A stretch of 64,000 bases of DNA, taken from assembly GCF_013373065.1 (NCBI RefSeq), contig NZ_JABXIN010000006.1:61416-125415 (forward strand), written 5' to 3'. This DNA is from Algoriphagus sp. (GTDB lineage Bacteria > Bacteroidota > Bacteroidia > Cytophagales > Cyclobacteriaceae). The translations under genes and the position numbers were made by a program. Positions 45,766 to 55,450 of this stretch are shown here, in pieces. The notes under the pieces were generated by a model, which worked only from the letters and a program-made list of their open reading frames with translations, had not been told where the DNA came from and searched no databases. Position 1 is the stretch's first letter; each line of letters opens with the position of its first letter.

Positions 45766-45868
45766 CGCCAACAAAGTGCTCATCGGCCAAAGCGGCTAAA
45801 CGTCGCCAAGCCGCATGTGCCAAACGCTGGAGCAAATGGACCGATAAACTCCTGCCCTACCGTTAGCC
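45766..45868 (+). repeat. attC-like site 4 (after YdeI, right boundary)
   Basis: Outer core GCCAAC (45767-45772) against GTTAGC (45862-45867) with one mismatch. The inner stem is ATCGG (45782-45786) against CCGAT (45841-45845), then CC against GG with one bulged A, an extrahelical base as seen in attC sites. A central hairpin GCGGCT...AGCCGC lies at 45792-45814. It is more GC-rich than the other three. Confidence 0.55.
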
Positions 45869-45932
45869 TATGGAATCAAGCAAAAAAGAATAATCCTAAT
45901 CAAAAAGATTCTGTTTTCGATCTCCTTTAAAT

Positions 45933-48770
45933 TCACCTCCCACAAATCTCCTTGTAAGCACAGTACTTACATTTTTCCTCGTCCTCGGTTTGAGAGAAAG
46001 GAACTTCTGGATTTAGGATCTCCCCTAGCATAGCTGATAAGCCTGACACAAACTCTTCTTCCACTTCACGGTAGTCATGAATTTCCTGCCCATTCATCTG
46101 AAGGAATGGATTGAAGTTCGGATTGTAAATTTCCCGAATATTGAAAATCCCTGGTTTCAGGGGCTTTCGATTTTCCGGATGCTCAAATTGATAGAAATAA
46201 GCATACAAAAGGGTCTGCATGGCTGCCTTATTTCGCTTCTTCTTATCTCGGTCAAATAGAGAGGCGATGGACAGCACTTTCTTATCGTCTTTACCGGTCT
46301 TGTAGTCAATCAATCGCACAACTCCATCCTTCAGATCAACCCGGTCAATGACTCCCTGAAGGGCAAAATGGACTGTCCCATCTTTCGTTTCTACAGGAAT
46401 ACTTGCCGGGACATTCTTCTCAACCCCTAAAATCGTGAATTCCCCGTTCTCCTGATCGTACTCCAAAATTGCTTCCAGATATTTGACGAAAATCTCCCGC
46501 GCTATCTGCAACTGTCCGGAATAGTCCATCTTCTTCCCCTCCTCCAGTTGATAGAAATTACGAATCGCCTGATCCACAGCAGTCTGCACTTGAGGCATCA
46601 AGCGCTTGATTTCATGCGGATCAATTTTGCGAGCAATCTCGCTTTTACCCAATCCATAGATAATCTCCACGGCATTATGCAAGATAGTCCCAAAAGTAGA
46701 GGGGTCGATCTCTGTTACCACTTCTTCCCGCTCTTTTAAACCAGCCACATAGCGGAAATAAAATTTGAGCCTGCAATCCAAATACATATTGAGTGCAGAA
46801 GCGGAGAGTGGTCGGTTTTTTTCCTCTGGATTATTATTAGCTAGAAAAGCCTCCATTTCCTTCAGAACTTGTGGGCTTTTCTCTACCACAATGTCCTTGG
46901 CTGGAGTCAAGCCCACCGGAACCATGGAAATTTCCGGTGCAGCTACACGCAGCTCAGCTTGCATCTGTTGAAGAAAGCGGCTCATCTCCCCTGCTTTCCC
47001 TTGATCTGCCGCCGTCGTATAGATCAGATGGACTTCTTCTGCTCGATGCAAAAGCCGATAAAATGTATAGGCATAAATGGCATCATTCTGCTCCTGAACG
47101 GGTAGACCAAATGCTCTGCGAAGATTGAATGGGATCATCGAGTTAATACCTCCTCCGGGAGGAAAACTCCCTTCATTCAGATCGCAAATGATCACTCTTC
47201 GAAAGTCCAGGTTTCTGGACTCCAAAACCCCCATCATTTGAAGTCCCTGAAGTGGTTCACCCTCAAAAGGAAGTTTGAGTTCTCTGAAAATCTGCCGAAA
47301 GAGCTTGAGTACAAAATCAATTTTTAAGGCTTTGGAATGATTTCCTTGAAAAATCTCTTTGATTCGGTTCAGCTGCTTGAAAGCCTGAAATAGATAAGAC
47401 CGCTGGACCTCATCCTCCTGTAGCATAAAGGCCAATTGGGTGATCAATTGTCCCAAATAATCAAAAATCTCCGAAAGGTCTACCTGCTTGAAAACTAGCG
47501 CAGCTAATTGGGATTGGCCGACCAAAAGATCAGCAGGGATTTCTAAAAGGTTTTCACCTTTGATTTTGTCCAACAAGGATTGGAAATGAGCTGGATCTTC
47601 CTGCAGCAGATAAGGAAATGACAATAAATCCGTCACTGGCTTGTGATAAAAGCTCACCCCTTCTTCCCGGATTTTTACATAGCGTTGTAAATCCAGAACA
47701 GCATCCAAAAAGGCATAGACAGGGGCATTCCTGACCGGATAGCCCATGGTCACATTCAGCTTATCAATCTGAGTAGGTAAGTAATGCAGTACCGGAAAAA
47801 GCAGCTGCTCATCCGGTAAAATGATCACCGTCTCTTCCAAGGCCTCTTCCGCTGGAATCTCTTCCAAAAGCTTACCTACCAAATTGGCTTGGTTGGTTTT
47901 CAATGGAATGGAATGAACATGAATATTTTCTCGCTGATGCCGGATTCGATCTGGTATTTCCTCCGGAAAAGTCTTTCCAAAAATAGAATCCCGATGATAA
48001 TCTCTGAAAAACAAGCCCGCTTCCTGCAGTTTATCATTTAGGTAATATTGATCTAGATCCCAGAAAATCTCCGCATCAAACTCCTTGACAAAATGCCCAA
48101 TCAATCGTTCCTCAGCCAATGTAAATGCATTGAAGCCAACAAAGACATGCTTTTTATCAGGCTTCGGGATCGTATCCAGATCCTCTGCTACTTTTCGATA
48201 TAATTGGCCCGAATAGGCTAATCCAGCCGTTTTTAGCCGATGTTGAAAGTCCTCATACAAACGGCCCAAAATCTGCCAAAATCGAAGAAATTTTTGTTTT
48301 TCCTGATCATTTTGCTTGGCAAATGCTAACCAAAACTGAGATATCAAGTCACGTTGCTCCGGGGTGAGGAAACTTAAATCGGACTCGAAGGCCTTGATTT
48401 CAGCAAGGTTTTGATACAAGACTTTTGCCGGAGCCAGAAATTGGTCCAGATCATTGAAGTCTTTTAAAATCAACTCTCCCCAAAAATAAAAGCGATCAAA
48501 ATCCTCTGGTTCCTCCTGAATTTGCCTGTAAAGCTCATACAACTCAAAGATCAAAGTCAGATCATCCGCGGGCGTATTTCCAGCCAAACCATAAAATACC
48601 TGCTCGATCGTTTTGACCTCAGGCATCCAAACGGGCTGATCAATCAACTCGCCCAGATATCGGGTAAAAAACAGACCTGCTCTTCGGTTAGGTAAGACCA
48701 CCACCAATTCTTCCATGCTATGGTGCGAATCCAAAAGTTTTTGGGCGGTTTCTTTCAAAAATGGGATCAT
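45933..48770 (-). CDS. AddB-like PD-(D/E)xK nuclease with Fe-S cysteines
   Basis: A 945-residue partner subunit of an AddAB-type helicase-nuclease for double-strand break repair. The N-terminal half resembles an inactivated helicase core (VVVLPNRRAGLFF at the start). The C-terminal nuclease domain has GTILHNAVE, GVIDRVDL and VRLIDYKTGK (the D...DxK signature), and four cysteines (LDCRLKFYF near residue 660 and EEKCKYCAYKEICGR at the end) that would hold an iron-sulfur cluster, as in AddB. Its stop-proximal overlap of 4 nt with the upstream AddA-like gene shows cotranslation. Confidence 0.9.
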   Translation of the reverse strand: MIPFLKETAQKLLDSHHSMEELVVVLPNRRAGLFFTRYLGELIDQPVWMPEVKTIEQVFYGLAGNTPADDLTLIFELYELYRQIQEEPEDFDRFYFWGELILKDFNDLDQFLAPAKVLYQNLAEIKAFESDLSFLTPEQRDLISQFWLAFAKQNDQEKQKFLRFWQILGRLYEDFQHRLKTAGLAYSGQLYRKVAEDLDTIPKPDKKHVFVGFNAFTLAEERLIGHFVKEFDAEIFWDLDQYYLNDKLQEAGLFFRDYHRDSIFGKTFPEEIPDRIRHQRENIHVHSIPLKTNQANLVGKLLEEIPAEEALEETVIILPDEQLLFPVLHYLPTQIDKLNVTMGYPVRNAPVYAFLDAVLDLQRYVKIREEGVSFYHKPVTDLLSFPYLLQEDPAHFQSLLDKIKGENLLEIPADLLVGQSQLAALVFKQVDLSEIFDYLGQLITQLAFMLQEDEVQRSYLFQAFKQLNRIKEIFQGNHSKALKIDFVLKLFRQIFRELKLPFEGEPLQGLQMMGVLESRNLDFRRVIICDLNEGSFPPGGGINSMIPFNLRRAFGLPVQEQNDAIYAYTFYRLLHRAEEVHLIYTTAADQGKAGEMSRFLQQMQAELRVAAPEISMVPVGLTPAKDIVVEKSPQVLKEMEAFLANNNPEEKNRPLSASALNMYLDCRLKFYFRYVAGLKEREEVVTEIDPSTFGTILHNAVEIIYGLGKSEIARKIDPHEIKRLMPQVQTAVDQAIRNFYQLEEGKKMDYSGQLQIAREIFVKYLEAILEYDQENGEFTILGVEKNVPASIPVETKDGTVHFALQGVIDRVDLKDGVVRLIDYKTGKDDKKVLSIASLFDRDKKKRNKAAMQTLLYAYFYQFEHPENRKPLKPGIFNIREIYNPNFNPFLQMNGQEIHDYREVEEEFVSGLSAMLGEILNPEVPFSQTEDEEKCKYCAYKEICGR

Positions 48771-51700
48771 ACTTCAATTATTTCTGTGGGTTCCAAATAG
48801 CATAAAAATCCTTTGACAGGTTTCTGACTCAGCTGATGAACCAAATCCATGTATTCTTTGACTTGCTTGGGATGAGAGGCATATTTTTCACCTGTTTTAA
48901 AATCTACCACAATGACTTCCTGATCGCCGATCAAGACCCGATCCGGTCGCTTTTGATTCCCTCCCGGCAATAGAATTCCCTGCTCTGCCAAAGTCAGATA
49001 ATCCCCTCCAAACCAGCTTTGGAATTGGTGGATTTCGAATAGTTTCTTCAATTGGCCACTTACCTCTTGTGCTATTTCTCGATCGATTCTTCCCTCAAAA
49101 GTGTATTGCTGAAGGAGCAATTCTGCATCTTCTTGGGTTTGGGAAGCAGCCAAGAGTTCATGGACGATGACACCCAGTTTGCGCTGAGCACGAGCTTGCA
49201 AGCCATTTTCCGAAAAATCCCATGCAATGTTTTTTGTTTTGAGCTTGGATCGCCAGTCCTGAGTCTCCCATCGCAACTGTTTGGGAACAAAACTAGATTG
49301 GATTTCGCCTTTCTTCAAAGCTGCCCATTCACCAGCTTCAAAAACTAATTTTTCTTTGTCCCAATGCTGATTTGAACCAAATTCAGAAATCTGAAAATCT
49401 GAAGACAACATCTTATACAGGACATTTCCGGTGGATTTTTGGGAAACTCCACTAGATTTACTATTTGTAAAATTCGAATAACCCCAAACCACTTCCTCAG
49501 CTCGTGTGAAGGCCACATAGAGCATATTCAACGAATCCAAGTAAGCCAGCTTGACTTCATCCCTATATTCCTTGGCAAAATTGGAATCCTTCAAGTTGTT
49601 TTTATGAGACAATGGAACGACGGTTTTTAGCCCATTCTCGGCTTTAAATTCAGACCAAATCACAGGAGCTTGCTGTCCCGTAGCAACAATCTTCCAATCC
49701 AAGTAAAGCATAATCACCACCTTGAATTGCAGTCCTTTGGATTTATGAATCGTCAAAATCCGCATAGCATCATGATCCTCGGGAATTTTGACCGTCCGCT
49801 TCTTTTTGTTCAGTTCCCACCAATCCAGAAATCCGACTAAATCGGCACGGTTGTTTTTCACAAAATCAAAAACAGCCTCTTTGAAACCGGAGATATAGGC
49901 CAAGTCAGCCTGGATCTCCATCAAACCCAAAAAGGCAATGCTTTCCTCAATCAATTCCAACAAAGGCAACTGAAGAAATTCATTGGTTCGAGCCTGCAAT
50001 TCCTCATCCTTGGATTTTAGTTCCGGCACTTGCTTGAATTTGTGAAAGAGTTCGTGAGAAAAAGGAATCTCATGCAGCAAAGCATAATAGTACCAGGCAG
50101 TTTTTAGAGCAACCCGGTCAGAAGGATTGCTGAGGTATTGCCAAAAAGCGAGTAAACATTTAACAGCGGCAGACTTATCCAAAAAGAGGGATTCCTCAGA
50201 AAGCACATCAAAGCGATAGGCAGAGTCAGGATTGTCTCGGTCATAAGCCATCAGGTAATCAGCTATTTCTACCCCTTGCGCATTTTTCCGAACCAGGAAG
50301 GCTATATCTTTTAATTGATAGCCTCTGTCCTGCAGGTCTTTGACGAGTTGTGGCAACTTTTCCAAAACTCCGTCCGATTCTTCTTCTTCTTCTTCGTCAG
50401 CTTGATAGCCTGACCGCGCCGGCTTTTCAGTAAACTCAATCCGTATTTTGCCCTGAAATTCTAATTGGAGCTTCTTTTCTGGAATTTTTTGGTGGGCTTC
50501 CTGGAAGGCACTACTGAGCAAGGCCTCGGAATCAATTCCATATTCCCTTTCGATGCCCTCTTCCATCAACGAAGGAAGCGATTGAAACAAGGCATTATTA
50601 AACTGAATAATCCCGGGTAGGCTTCGATAATTTGTATCCAGATTCTCTACCTGAATGTATGAGTTGGGAATTTGCTTTTGAACTTCAGTCAACAACAAAT
50701 CAAGCTTCCCTCCTCTCCAGCGATAGATGGATTGCTTGACATCCCCCACCAATAAATTGGTATTGCCCGAAGCAAGTGAGTTTTCAAGCAAAGGCTTAAA
50801 GCTTGACCACTGAAACTCCGAAGTATCTTGAAACTCATCAATCAAGAAGTTGCGGTATTGATTGCCTATTTTTTCATAAATAAATGGCGCATCGTTGTCT
50901 TTGGTAATCTCCTGCAAAAAGTCATTCACATCCGAAATCAAAAGAATACTTTCTTCATCCTTCATCTCTCGCAGTTCCAAAATCAGGTCTCTAAAAACGC
51001 CAAAGGCATTGAGATTTCTGTGCAAGGCCTCAAACGTATTCCATTGCTTTGCTTTTTCAGGTAAGCTTAAAAGCAAATCTCTCAATCCTGCATCAGCAGC
51101 TGAACATATAGCAGAAGCATTTGGATTTTTCTTGCCCGTATACCATGTTTCAATACCTTGGATTTTTTCCCATTGTTTTTCTGTAGGTTGGGTAAATGGT
51201 TCACCCTCTTTTCCCAATTTTGAAAGTCGAATCACAAAATTGGATGTCCCTCCACCACCGGAAAAATCCGACCATTCCAAACCATGAGCCTGCCGGATTC
51301 CCTCTGCTTTTTGCTTCATGGACTCAGCTTCGACTTTCAATTTGGCCCGCTCAGATCGGATGTGTTGACGGAATTCTCCCAGAAAGCCTTCTTGGGCTAC
51401 ACTTTGTTGAAAAAGTAGTCTATAAGTCTTGAAACCTTCCTTAAATATTTCAGATCCCAAACTTTTGATCCCTGACCGGATATCCCAGGACTTTTCATTT
51501 TCAATCTGCTCCTTGGCATAGTCTACCAGCCAAGTTCTCAAGTTTTTATCTCGACTGACTTTTTCGACAAGTCTATCCACCAGTCGCTCCAAAACGGCAT
51601 CCGTATCCATTTCGAGATCGAACTTTGCCTGCAGGTCCATTTCTCTGGCAAAGGACCGAATCACCCGCTGGAAAAATGAATCAATGGTGCTGACAGCAAA

Positions 51701-52024
51701 ATACCCATAACCGTGAAGGATATGAAGGAGTGTTTGCTTAGCTCTGGATTGAAGTTCCTCGGGACTCAAACCCAAGGACTCCATCAGGACTTTTTCTAAT
51801 TCTGAGCCAGAAATTTCCTTGCGACTTAATTGACCCAGAACCTTCAAAATCCGTTCCTTCATCTCCTGGGTAGCCTTATTGGTAAAGGTCACAGCCAAAA
51901 TCTGTTTGAAGGCAGTTTGAGGTTGTTGAAGAGCAAGTTTCAGGTACTCTAAAGTCAGCGTATAGGTTTTGCCCGAACCCGCAGAGGATTTATAAATAAT
52001 AAATGGTTTAATAGCGCTATCCAT
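48767..52024 (-). CDS. AddA-like UvrD-family helicase/nuclease
   Basis: A 1085-residue helicase-nuclease. UvrD superfamily 1 motifs are in order: SSAGSGKTYTLTLEYLKL (Walker A), AVTFTNKATQEMKERI, LIDEFQDTSEFQW (Walker B), VKQSIYRWRGG and ILTIHKSKGLQFKVV. The C-terminal PD-(D/E)xK nuclease is visible as RVLIGDQEVIVVDFKTG. Together with the AddB-like gene it forms the end-resection enzyme that feeds RecA. The ATG at 52024 is the first. Confidence 0.93.
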   Translation of the reverse strand: MDSAIKPFIIYKSSAGSGKTYTLTLEYLKLALQQPQTAFKQILAVTFTNKATQEMKERILKVLGQLSRKEISGSELEKVLMESLGLSPEELQSRAKQTLLHILHGYGYFAVSTIDSFFQRVIRSFAREMDLQAKFDLEMDTDAVLERLVDRLVEKVSRDKNLRTWLVDYAKEQIENEKSWDIRSGIKSLGSEIFKEGFKTYRLLFQQSVAQEGFLGEFRQHIRSERAKLKVEAESMKQKAEGIRQAHGLEWSDFSGGGGTSNFVIRLSKLGKEGEPFTQPTEKQWEKIQGIETWYTGKKNPNASAICSAADAGLRDLLLSLPEKAKQWNTFEALHRNLNAFGVFRDLILELREMKDEESILLISDVNDFLQEITKDNDAPFIYEKIGNQYRNFLIDEFQDTSEFQWSSFKPLLENSLASGNTNLLVGDVKQSIYRWRGGKLDLLLTEVQKQIPNSYIQVENLDTNYRSLPGIIQFNNALFQSLPSLMEEGIEREYGIDSEALLSSAFQEAHQKIPEKKLQLEFQGKIRIEFTEKPARSGYQADEEEEEESDGVLEKLPQLVKDLQDRGYQLKDIAFLVRKNAQGVEIADYLMAYDRDNPDSAYRFDVLSEESLFLDKSAAVKCLLAFWQYLSNPSDRVALKTAWYYYALLHEIPFSHELFHKFKQVPELKSKDEELQARTNEFLQLPLLELIEESIAFLGLMEIQADLAYISGFKEAVFDFVKNNRADLVGFLDWWELNKKKRTVKIPEDHDAMRILTIHKSKGLQFKVVIMLYLDWKIVATGQQAPVIWSEFKAENGLKTVVPLSHKNNLKDSNFAKEYRDEVKLAYLDSLNMLYVAFTRAEEVVWGYSNFTNSKSSGVSQKSTGNVLYKMLSSDFQISEFGSNQHWDKEKLVFEAGEWAALKKGEIQSSFVPKQLRWETQDWRSKLKTKNIAWDFSENGLQARAQRKLGVIVHELLAASQTQEDAELLLQQYTFEGRIDREIAQEVSGQLKKLFEIHQFQSWFGGDYLTLAEQGILLPGGNQKRPDRVLIGDQEVIVVDFKTGEKYASHPKQVKEYMDLVHQLSQKPVKGFLCYLEPTEIIEV

Positions 52025-52188
52025 AGTTTAAAAATCGGAATTCTAAGATAGAAAAGACTAAAACTAAAACTCTTACTAATGACAGCAAATGTCACATTAA
52101 ACCTCTTAAAAAATCACAACCACTCCTCCCATATCCCTTAGTAAATCCTGCCATTTTTTTGCATTTTCCAAGCAGAATCAATAAACCT

Positions 52189-54348
52189 ATGAAAAATCGA
52201 TTTGTACTATTCTTGTTACTCAACATTCTTGTCTCTCCAATTTTTGCCAAGGATGGGTATAAACTTTGGCTGGACTACCAACCAATCGAAAAACTCTCTG
52301 TCAAAGAAGAAGCTGAAAAACTTTTTGAAGGAATTTACTTCTTTGGTGAAAACTCCACCTACGACGTGATCCAACAAGAATTGGAATTAGCTAGCAAAGG
52401 GTTTTTTAATGAAGATCCTGAATTCAAAAATTTGAATCAACAGGGCCGTTTATGGATAGGAACACGGTCTGAACTTTCTCAGTTTTTAGGACTTGACCAT
52501 CAGGCTAAAATCAAAGACTTAGGAGAGGAGGGGTATTGGCGGGGTTCATTAATTCATAATGGAGAATCTCATTATGCTATCATAGGAAATACCTCTAAAG
52601 GAGTTCTTTATGGTGTTTTTGATTTTTTAAGAAGTATCCAAACAGGAACATTTGATTCGAGTTCTGAGAAATCCGACAGCCCCAAAATCAGCCTTCGGAT
52701 GTTAAATCATTGGGATAATTTGGACCGAACAGTAGAACGGGGTTATGCCGGGTTTTCAATCTGGGATTGGCATCGTTTACCGGGTTACATAGACCCGCGC
52801 TATATTGATTATGCTAGAGCCAATGCTAGTCTAGGGATCAATGCTGTATCCTTAACCAATGTCAATGCCAATGCGTGGGTTTTACGGGAAGATTTTATTG
52901 AAAAAGTAAAAGTCCTCGCGGATCTATTTAGGCCCTATGGGATACAGGTTTTCTTGACTGCACGATTTTCAGCACCCATCGAAATGGGGAATTTAGAGAC
53001 TGCAGATCCGCTTGATCCGGAAGTCAAAAAATTCTGGAAAGAACGAGTAGATATGATCTACAAAGAAATCCCTGATTTTGGAGGATTCTTGGTAAAGGCG
53101 AATTCCGAAGGTCAGCCTGGCCCACATGAATATGGACGAAATCATGCGGAAGGGGCCAATATGCTAGCCCAAGCCCTTGCTCCTCATGGTGGGATTGTGA
53201 TATGGAGAGCTTTTGTTTATTCACATGAAATCGATGAAGACCGGCATAAGCAAGCCAATTTGGAATTCGAACCTTTGGATGGAAAATTTATGGATAACGT
53301 CATTATCCAAGTAAAAAATGGAGCCATAGACTTTCAACCTCGGGAACCCTTCCACCCACTTTTTGGAGCGGTGGGAAAAACCAACTTGGGAATGGAATTT
53401 CAGATAACCCAAGAGTACCTAGGACAGGCTACCCAACTGGTCTTTTTGAGTCCCATGTGGGAGGAAATTTTGCAAAGCAAAACTTACAGACCTTCTTCCA
53501 ATTCTACAGTGGCAGCAATTATAGACGGATCTGCAACCAATAAGAAACTTACCTTGATGGCTGGCGTCTCCAATATCGGAACGGATGGAAATTGGACGGG
53601 ACATTTGTTTGGACAAGCCAATTGGTATGCCTTTGGGAAATTAGCTTGGGATCCTTACCTGAAATCATCCGAAATCGCTAAAGAATGGATTGACTTGACT
53701 TTCGGTCAACAATCAGAAGTTCAAAGAAAAATCTCTTCCATTATGCTTCAATCCCATGAAGCAGCCGTCAATTACATGACACCATTAGGACTTCATCATT
53801 TGATGGGAAGAAGCCATCACTATGGTCCTGGCCCTTGGGTAGAAGGAGGAAGAGCAGACTGGACATCTGTTTATTATCATAGAGCTGATTCGGAGGGTAT
53901 TGGTTTTGATCGCACCACATCAGGAAGTAATGCTTTGGGTCAGTATGCTCCTGAAATTGCATCTGAATGGTCCGACCCTAATCAGATCCCCGAAAAATTC
54001 CTTTTATGGTTCCATCATGTTCCTTGGGATTTTAAACTCAAATCAGGAAGAACTTTATGGGAAGAAATCGGACTGCATTACGATTTAGGCGTTAAATCCG
54101 CTCGAAAAATAAAACAAGACTGGGATTCTCTAGAAGGTTTTATTGATGTAGAGCAGTTTTCCCAAGTCTCTCAATTACTCGCTATCCAAACCCAAGAAGC
54201 AGAATGGTGGAGAAATGCTTGCTTATTGTATTTCCAGACCTTTTCTAATCGGCCTTTCCCGGATGATATCGAAAAACCTACTGGTGACTTAGAATATTAC
54301 AAGAGTCTACGATTTCCATTTGCACCCGGAATCAAACCAAACTGGTAA
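52189..54348 (+). CDS. GH67 alpha-glucuronidase
   Basis: Removes 4-O-methyl-glucuronic acid from xylo-oligosaccharides. The 719-residue protein has an export signal (MKNRFVLFLLLNILVSPIFA) and GH67 features: GYKLWLDYQP at the start, RMLNHWDNLDRTVERGYAG, GFLVKANSEGQPGPHEYGRN with the acidic catalytic region, and GPGPWVEGGRADWTSVYYHR. Normal family length. There is no SusC/SusD pair, xylanase or regulator beside it, so it is not in an obvious polysaccharide utilisation locus. Start at the ATG 52189. Confidence 0.92.
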   Translation: MKNRFVLFLLLNILVSPIFAKDGYKLWLDYQPIEKLSVKEEAEKLFEGIYFFGENSTYDVIQQELELASKGFFNEDPEFKNLNQQGRLWIGTRSELSQFLGLDHQAKIKDLGEEGYWRGSLIHNGESHYAIIGNTSKGVLYGVFDFLRSIQTGTFDSSSEKSDSPKISLRMLNHWDNLDRTVERGYAGFSIWDWHRLPGYIDPRYIDYARANASLGINAVSLTNVNANAWVLREDFIEKVKVLADLFRPYGIQVFLTARFSAPIEMGNLETADPLDPEVKKFWKERVDMIYKEIPDFGGFLVKANSEGQPGPHEYGRNHAEGANMLAQALAPHGGIVIWRAFVYSHEIDEDRHKQANLEFEPLDGKFMDNVIIQVKNGAIDFQPREPFHPLFGAVGKTNLGMEFQITQEYLGQATQLVFLSPMWEEILQSKTYRPSSNSTVAAIIDGSATNKKLTLMAGVSNIGTDGNWTGHLFGQANWYAFGKLAWDPYLKSSEIAKEWIDLTFGQQSEVQRKISSIMLQSHEAAVNYMTPLGLHHLMGRSHHYGPGPWVEGGRADWTSVYYHRADSEGIGFDRTTSGSNALGQYAPEIASEWSDPNQIPEKFLLWFHHVPWDFKLKSGRTLWEEIGLHYDLGVKSARKIKQDWDSLEGFIDVEQFSQVSQLLAIQTQEAEWWRNACLLYFQTFSNRPFPDDIEKPTGDLEYYKSLRFPFAPGIKPNW

Positions 54349-54362
54349 TTGTTTCTAAGCCC

Positions 54363-54851
54363 ATGGAAAACTATAAAATACCTTCGGCTACCAAAATTGG
54401 ACATGTCCATTTAAAAGTCAGTGATTTAGAAAAAAGTCTTGAATTCTATTGTGGATTGTTAGGGTTTGAATTGACCATGCGGTACGGCCGAGATGCTGCT
54501 TTTATTTCTGCTGGAGGATATCATCATCATATTGGATTAAATACCTGGCAAAGTAAAGGAAGCAGCCCAGCCCCCAACCATTACCCAGGGCTCTTTCATA
54601 CGGCTATTTTATTTCCTAGCCGAAAGGATTTAACAGCTATTACCAAGCGAATTCTTGAAAGCGGATATCCACTGACTGGAGCAGCTGATCATGGTGTTTC
54701 AGAAGCTATCTATTTGGATGATCCTGATCAAAATGGGGTTGAATTATATTGGGATAGATCCAAGGAGTTGTGGCCAAAAGACCCGAATGGAAATCTAAAC
54801 ATGTATACCAGAAGATTAAATATGGATTCACTTTTCTCTGAATTGGAATAA
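54363..54851 (+). CDS. VOC-family (glyoxalase-like) protein
   Basis: A 162-residue vicinal-oxygen-chelate protein with two beta-alpha-beta-beta-beta modules: KIGHVHLKVSDLEKSLEFYC with the first metal His, then YPGLFHTAILFPSR and a closing GVELYWDR with the Glu ligand. The reaction (dioxygenase, lyase or resistance protein) is not identifiable. It follows GH67 by 14 nt and its stop is directly followed by the GNAT start, so GH67-VOC-GNAT are probably one transcript. Confidence 0.88.
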   Translation: MENYKIPSATKIGHVHLKVSDLEKSLEFYCGLLGFELTMRYGRDAAFISAGGYHHHIGLNTWQSKGSSPAPNHYPGLFHTAILFPSRKDLTAITKRILESGYPLTGAADHGVSEAIYLDDPDQNGVELYWDRSKELWPKDPNGNLNMYTRRLNMDSLFSELE

Positions 54852-55382
54852 ATGGAAGGTTACCTTTTTACCAGCGCAAGATTGGGCTTTAGAACTTGGA
54901 CCGATTCGGATCTAGACACCTTTGCCAGGATAAATGCCGATCCCGAAATCATGCATTTTTTTGAAAAATTACTAGCAAGAGAAGAAAGCAAAGCCAAAAT
55001 GGATCAGATGAATCAAGTCTTTGAAAAAGAAGGCTTTTGCTATTTTGCTGTGGACTATTTACAGACTGGAGAATTGGTTGGTACTCTTGGTCTGAATAGA
55101 AAGAACTTTCCTGCCAGTTTTACTCCTTGTGTGGATATCGGATGGAGGTTTGATAAAAAATTCTGGAATCAGGGATTGGCTTCCGAAGGTGCTGCTGCAT
55201 GTCTTGATTATGCGAAAAAAATTGGACTACAAGAAGTATACTCTTATGCATCTTCTGCCAATACTGCCTCCCGACGTGTAATGGAGAAAATCGGAATGTG
55301 GTTTTTGGAGGAATTTGAGCATCAGGAGCTTCTTCATTGCCCCCAACTTCAACCCTTTAGTGTATATAAAATTCAGTTCTGA
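54852..55382 (+). CDS. GNAT-family N-acetyltransferase (RimJ/RimL type)
   Basis: A 176-residue acetyltransferase: LGFRTWTDSDLDTFARINAD, VDIGWRFDKKFWNQGLASEG and YASSANTASRRVMEKIGM are the strand-helix signatures of the RimJ/RimL-like GNAT subgroup. The target amine is unknown. The ATG directly abuts the stop of the VOC gene, so the two are coupled. Confidence 0.88.
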   Translation: MEGYLFTSARLGFRTWTDSDLDTFARINADPEIMHFFEKLLAREESKAKMDQMNQVFEKEGFCYFAVDYLQTGELVGTLGLNRKNFPASFTPCVDIGWRFDKKFWNQGLASEGAAACLDYAKKIGLQEVYSYASSANTASRRVMEKIGMWFLEEFEHQELLHCPQLQPFSVYKIQF

Positions 55383-55450
55383 GAACTGACAGATTTTTGT
55401 TCTTGAAGAAATTATCGGATTTTGAATCTAAATCGTAAAAACCAATCCCT

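Larger units (their letters stand above)
41491..45868 (+). mobile_element. integrase-less gene-cassette array (attC-like sites)
   Basis: Four consecutive + strand single-gene units (DUF6090, alpha/beta hydrolase, arylsulfatase, YdeI) each consist of a GTT-type core, a short leader, one gene and a 100-145 nt imperfect palindrome. Approximate cassette bounds are 41491-42392, 42393-43349, 43350-45152 and 45153-45861. The palindromes pair an outer core of GC(C/T)AAC...GTT(A/G)GC type and an inner stem of 5-7 bp, the R and L arms of integron attC sites. Composition differs between cassettes: a sampled 60-base line in the DUF6090 gene has 13 G or C, in the sulfatase 23, and just outside 28. No tyrosine recombinase is in the window. 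Known relatives would be CALIN arrays; mobility here is inference. Confidence 0.55.

Noticed and set aside
41491..45868. Defence island (restriction, CRISPR, toxin-antitoxin)
   Set aside because: The four genes are a membrane protein, a hydrolase, a sulfatase and a YdeI-type protein; no nuclease, methylase, repeat array or toxin pair is seen.
41400..45900. Prophage, transposon or ICE
   Set aside because: No transposase, phage, relaxase or integrase gene and no long terminal repeats are present; the palindromes fit cassette sites better.
46765..51432. Several + strand frames opposite the AddA/AddB-like genes
   Set aside because: They are antisense shadows with no domain, start context or composition of their own; the minus-strand genes have full helicase and nuclease motifs.
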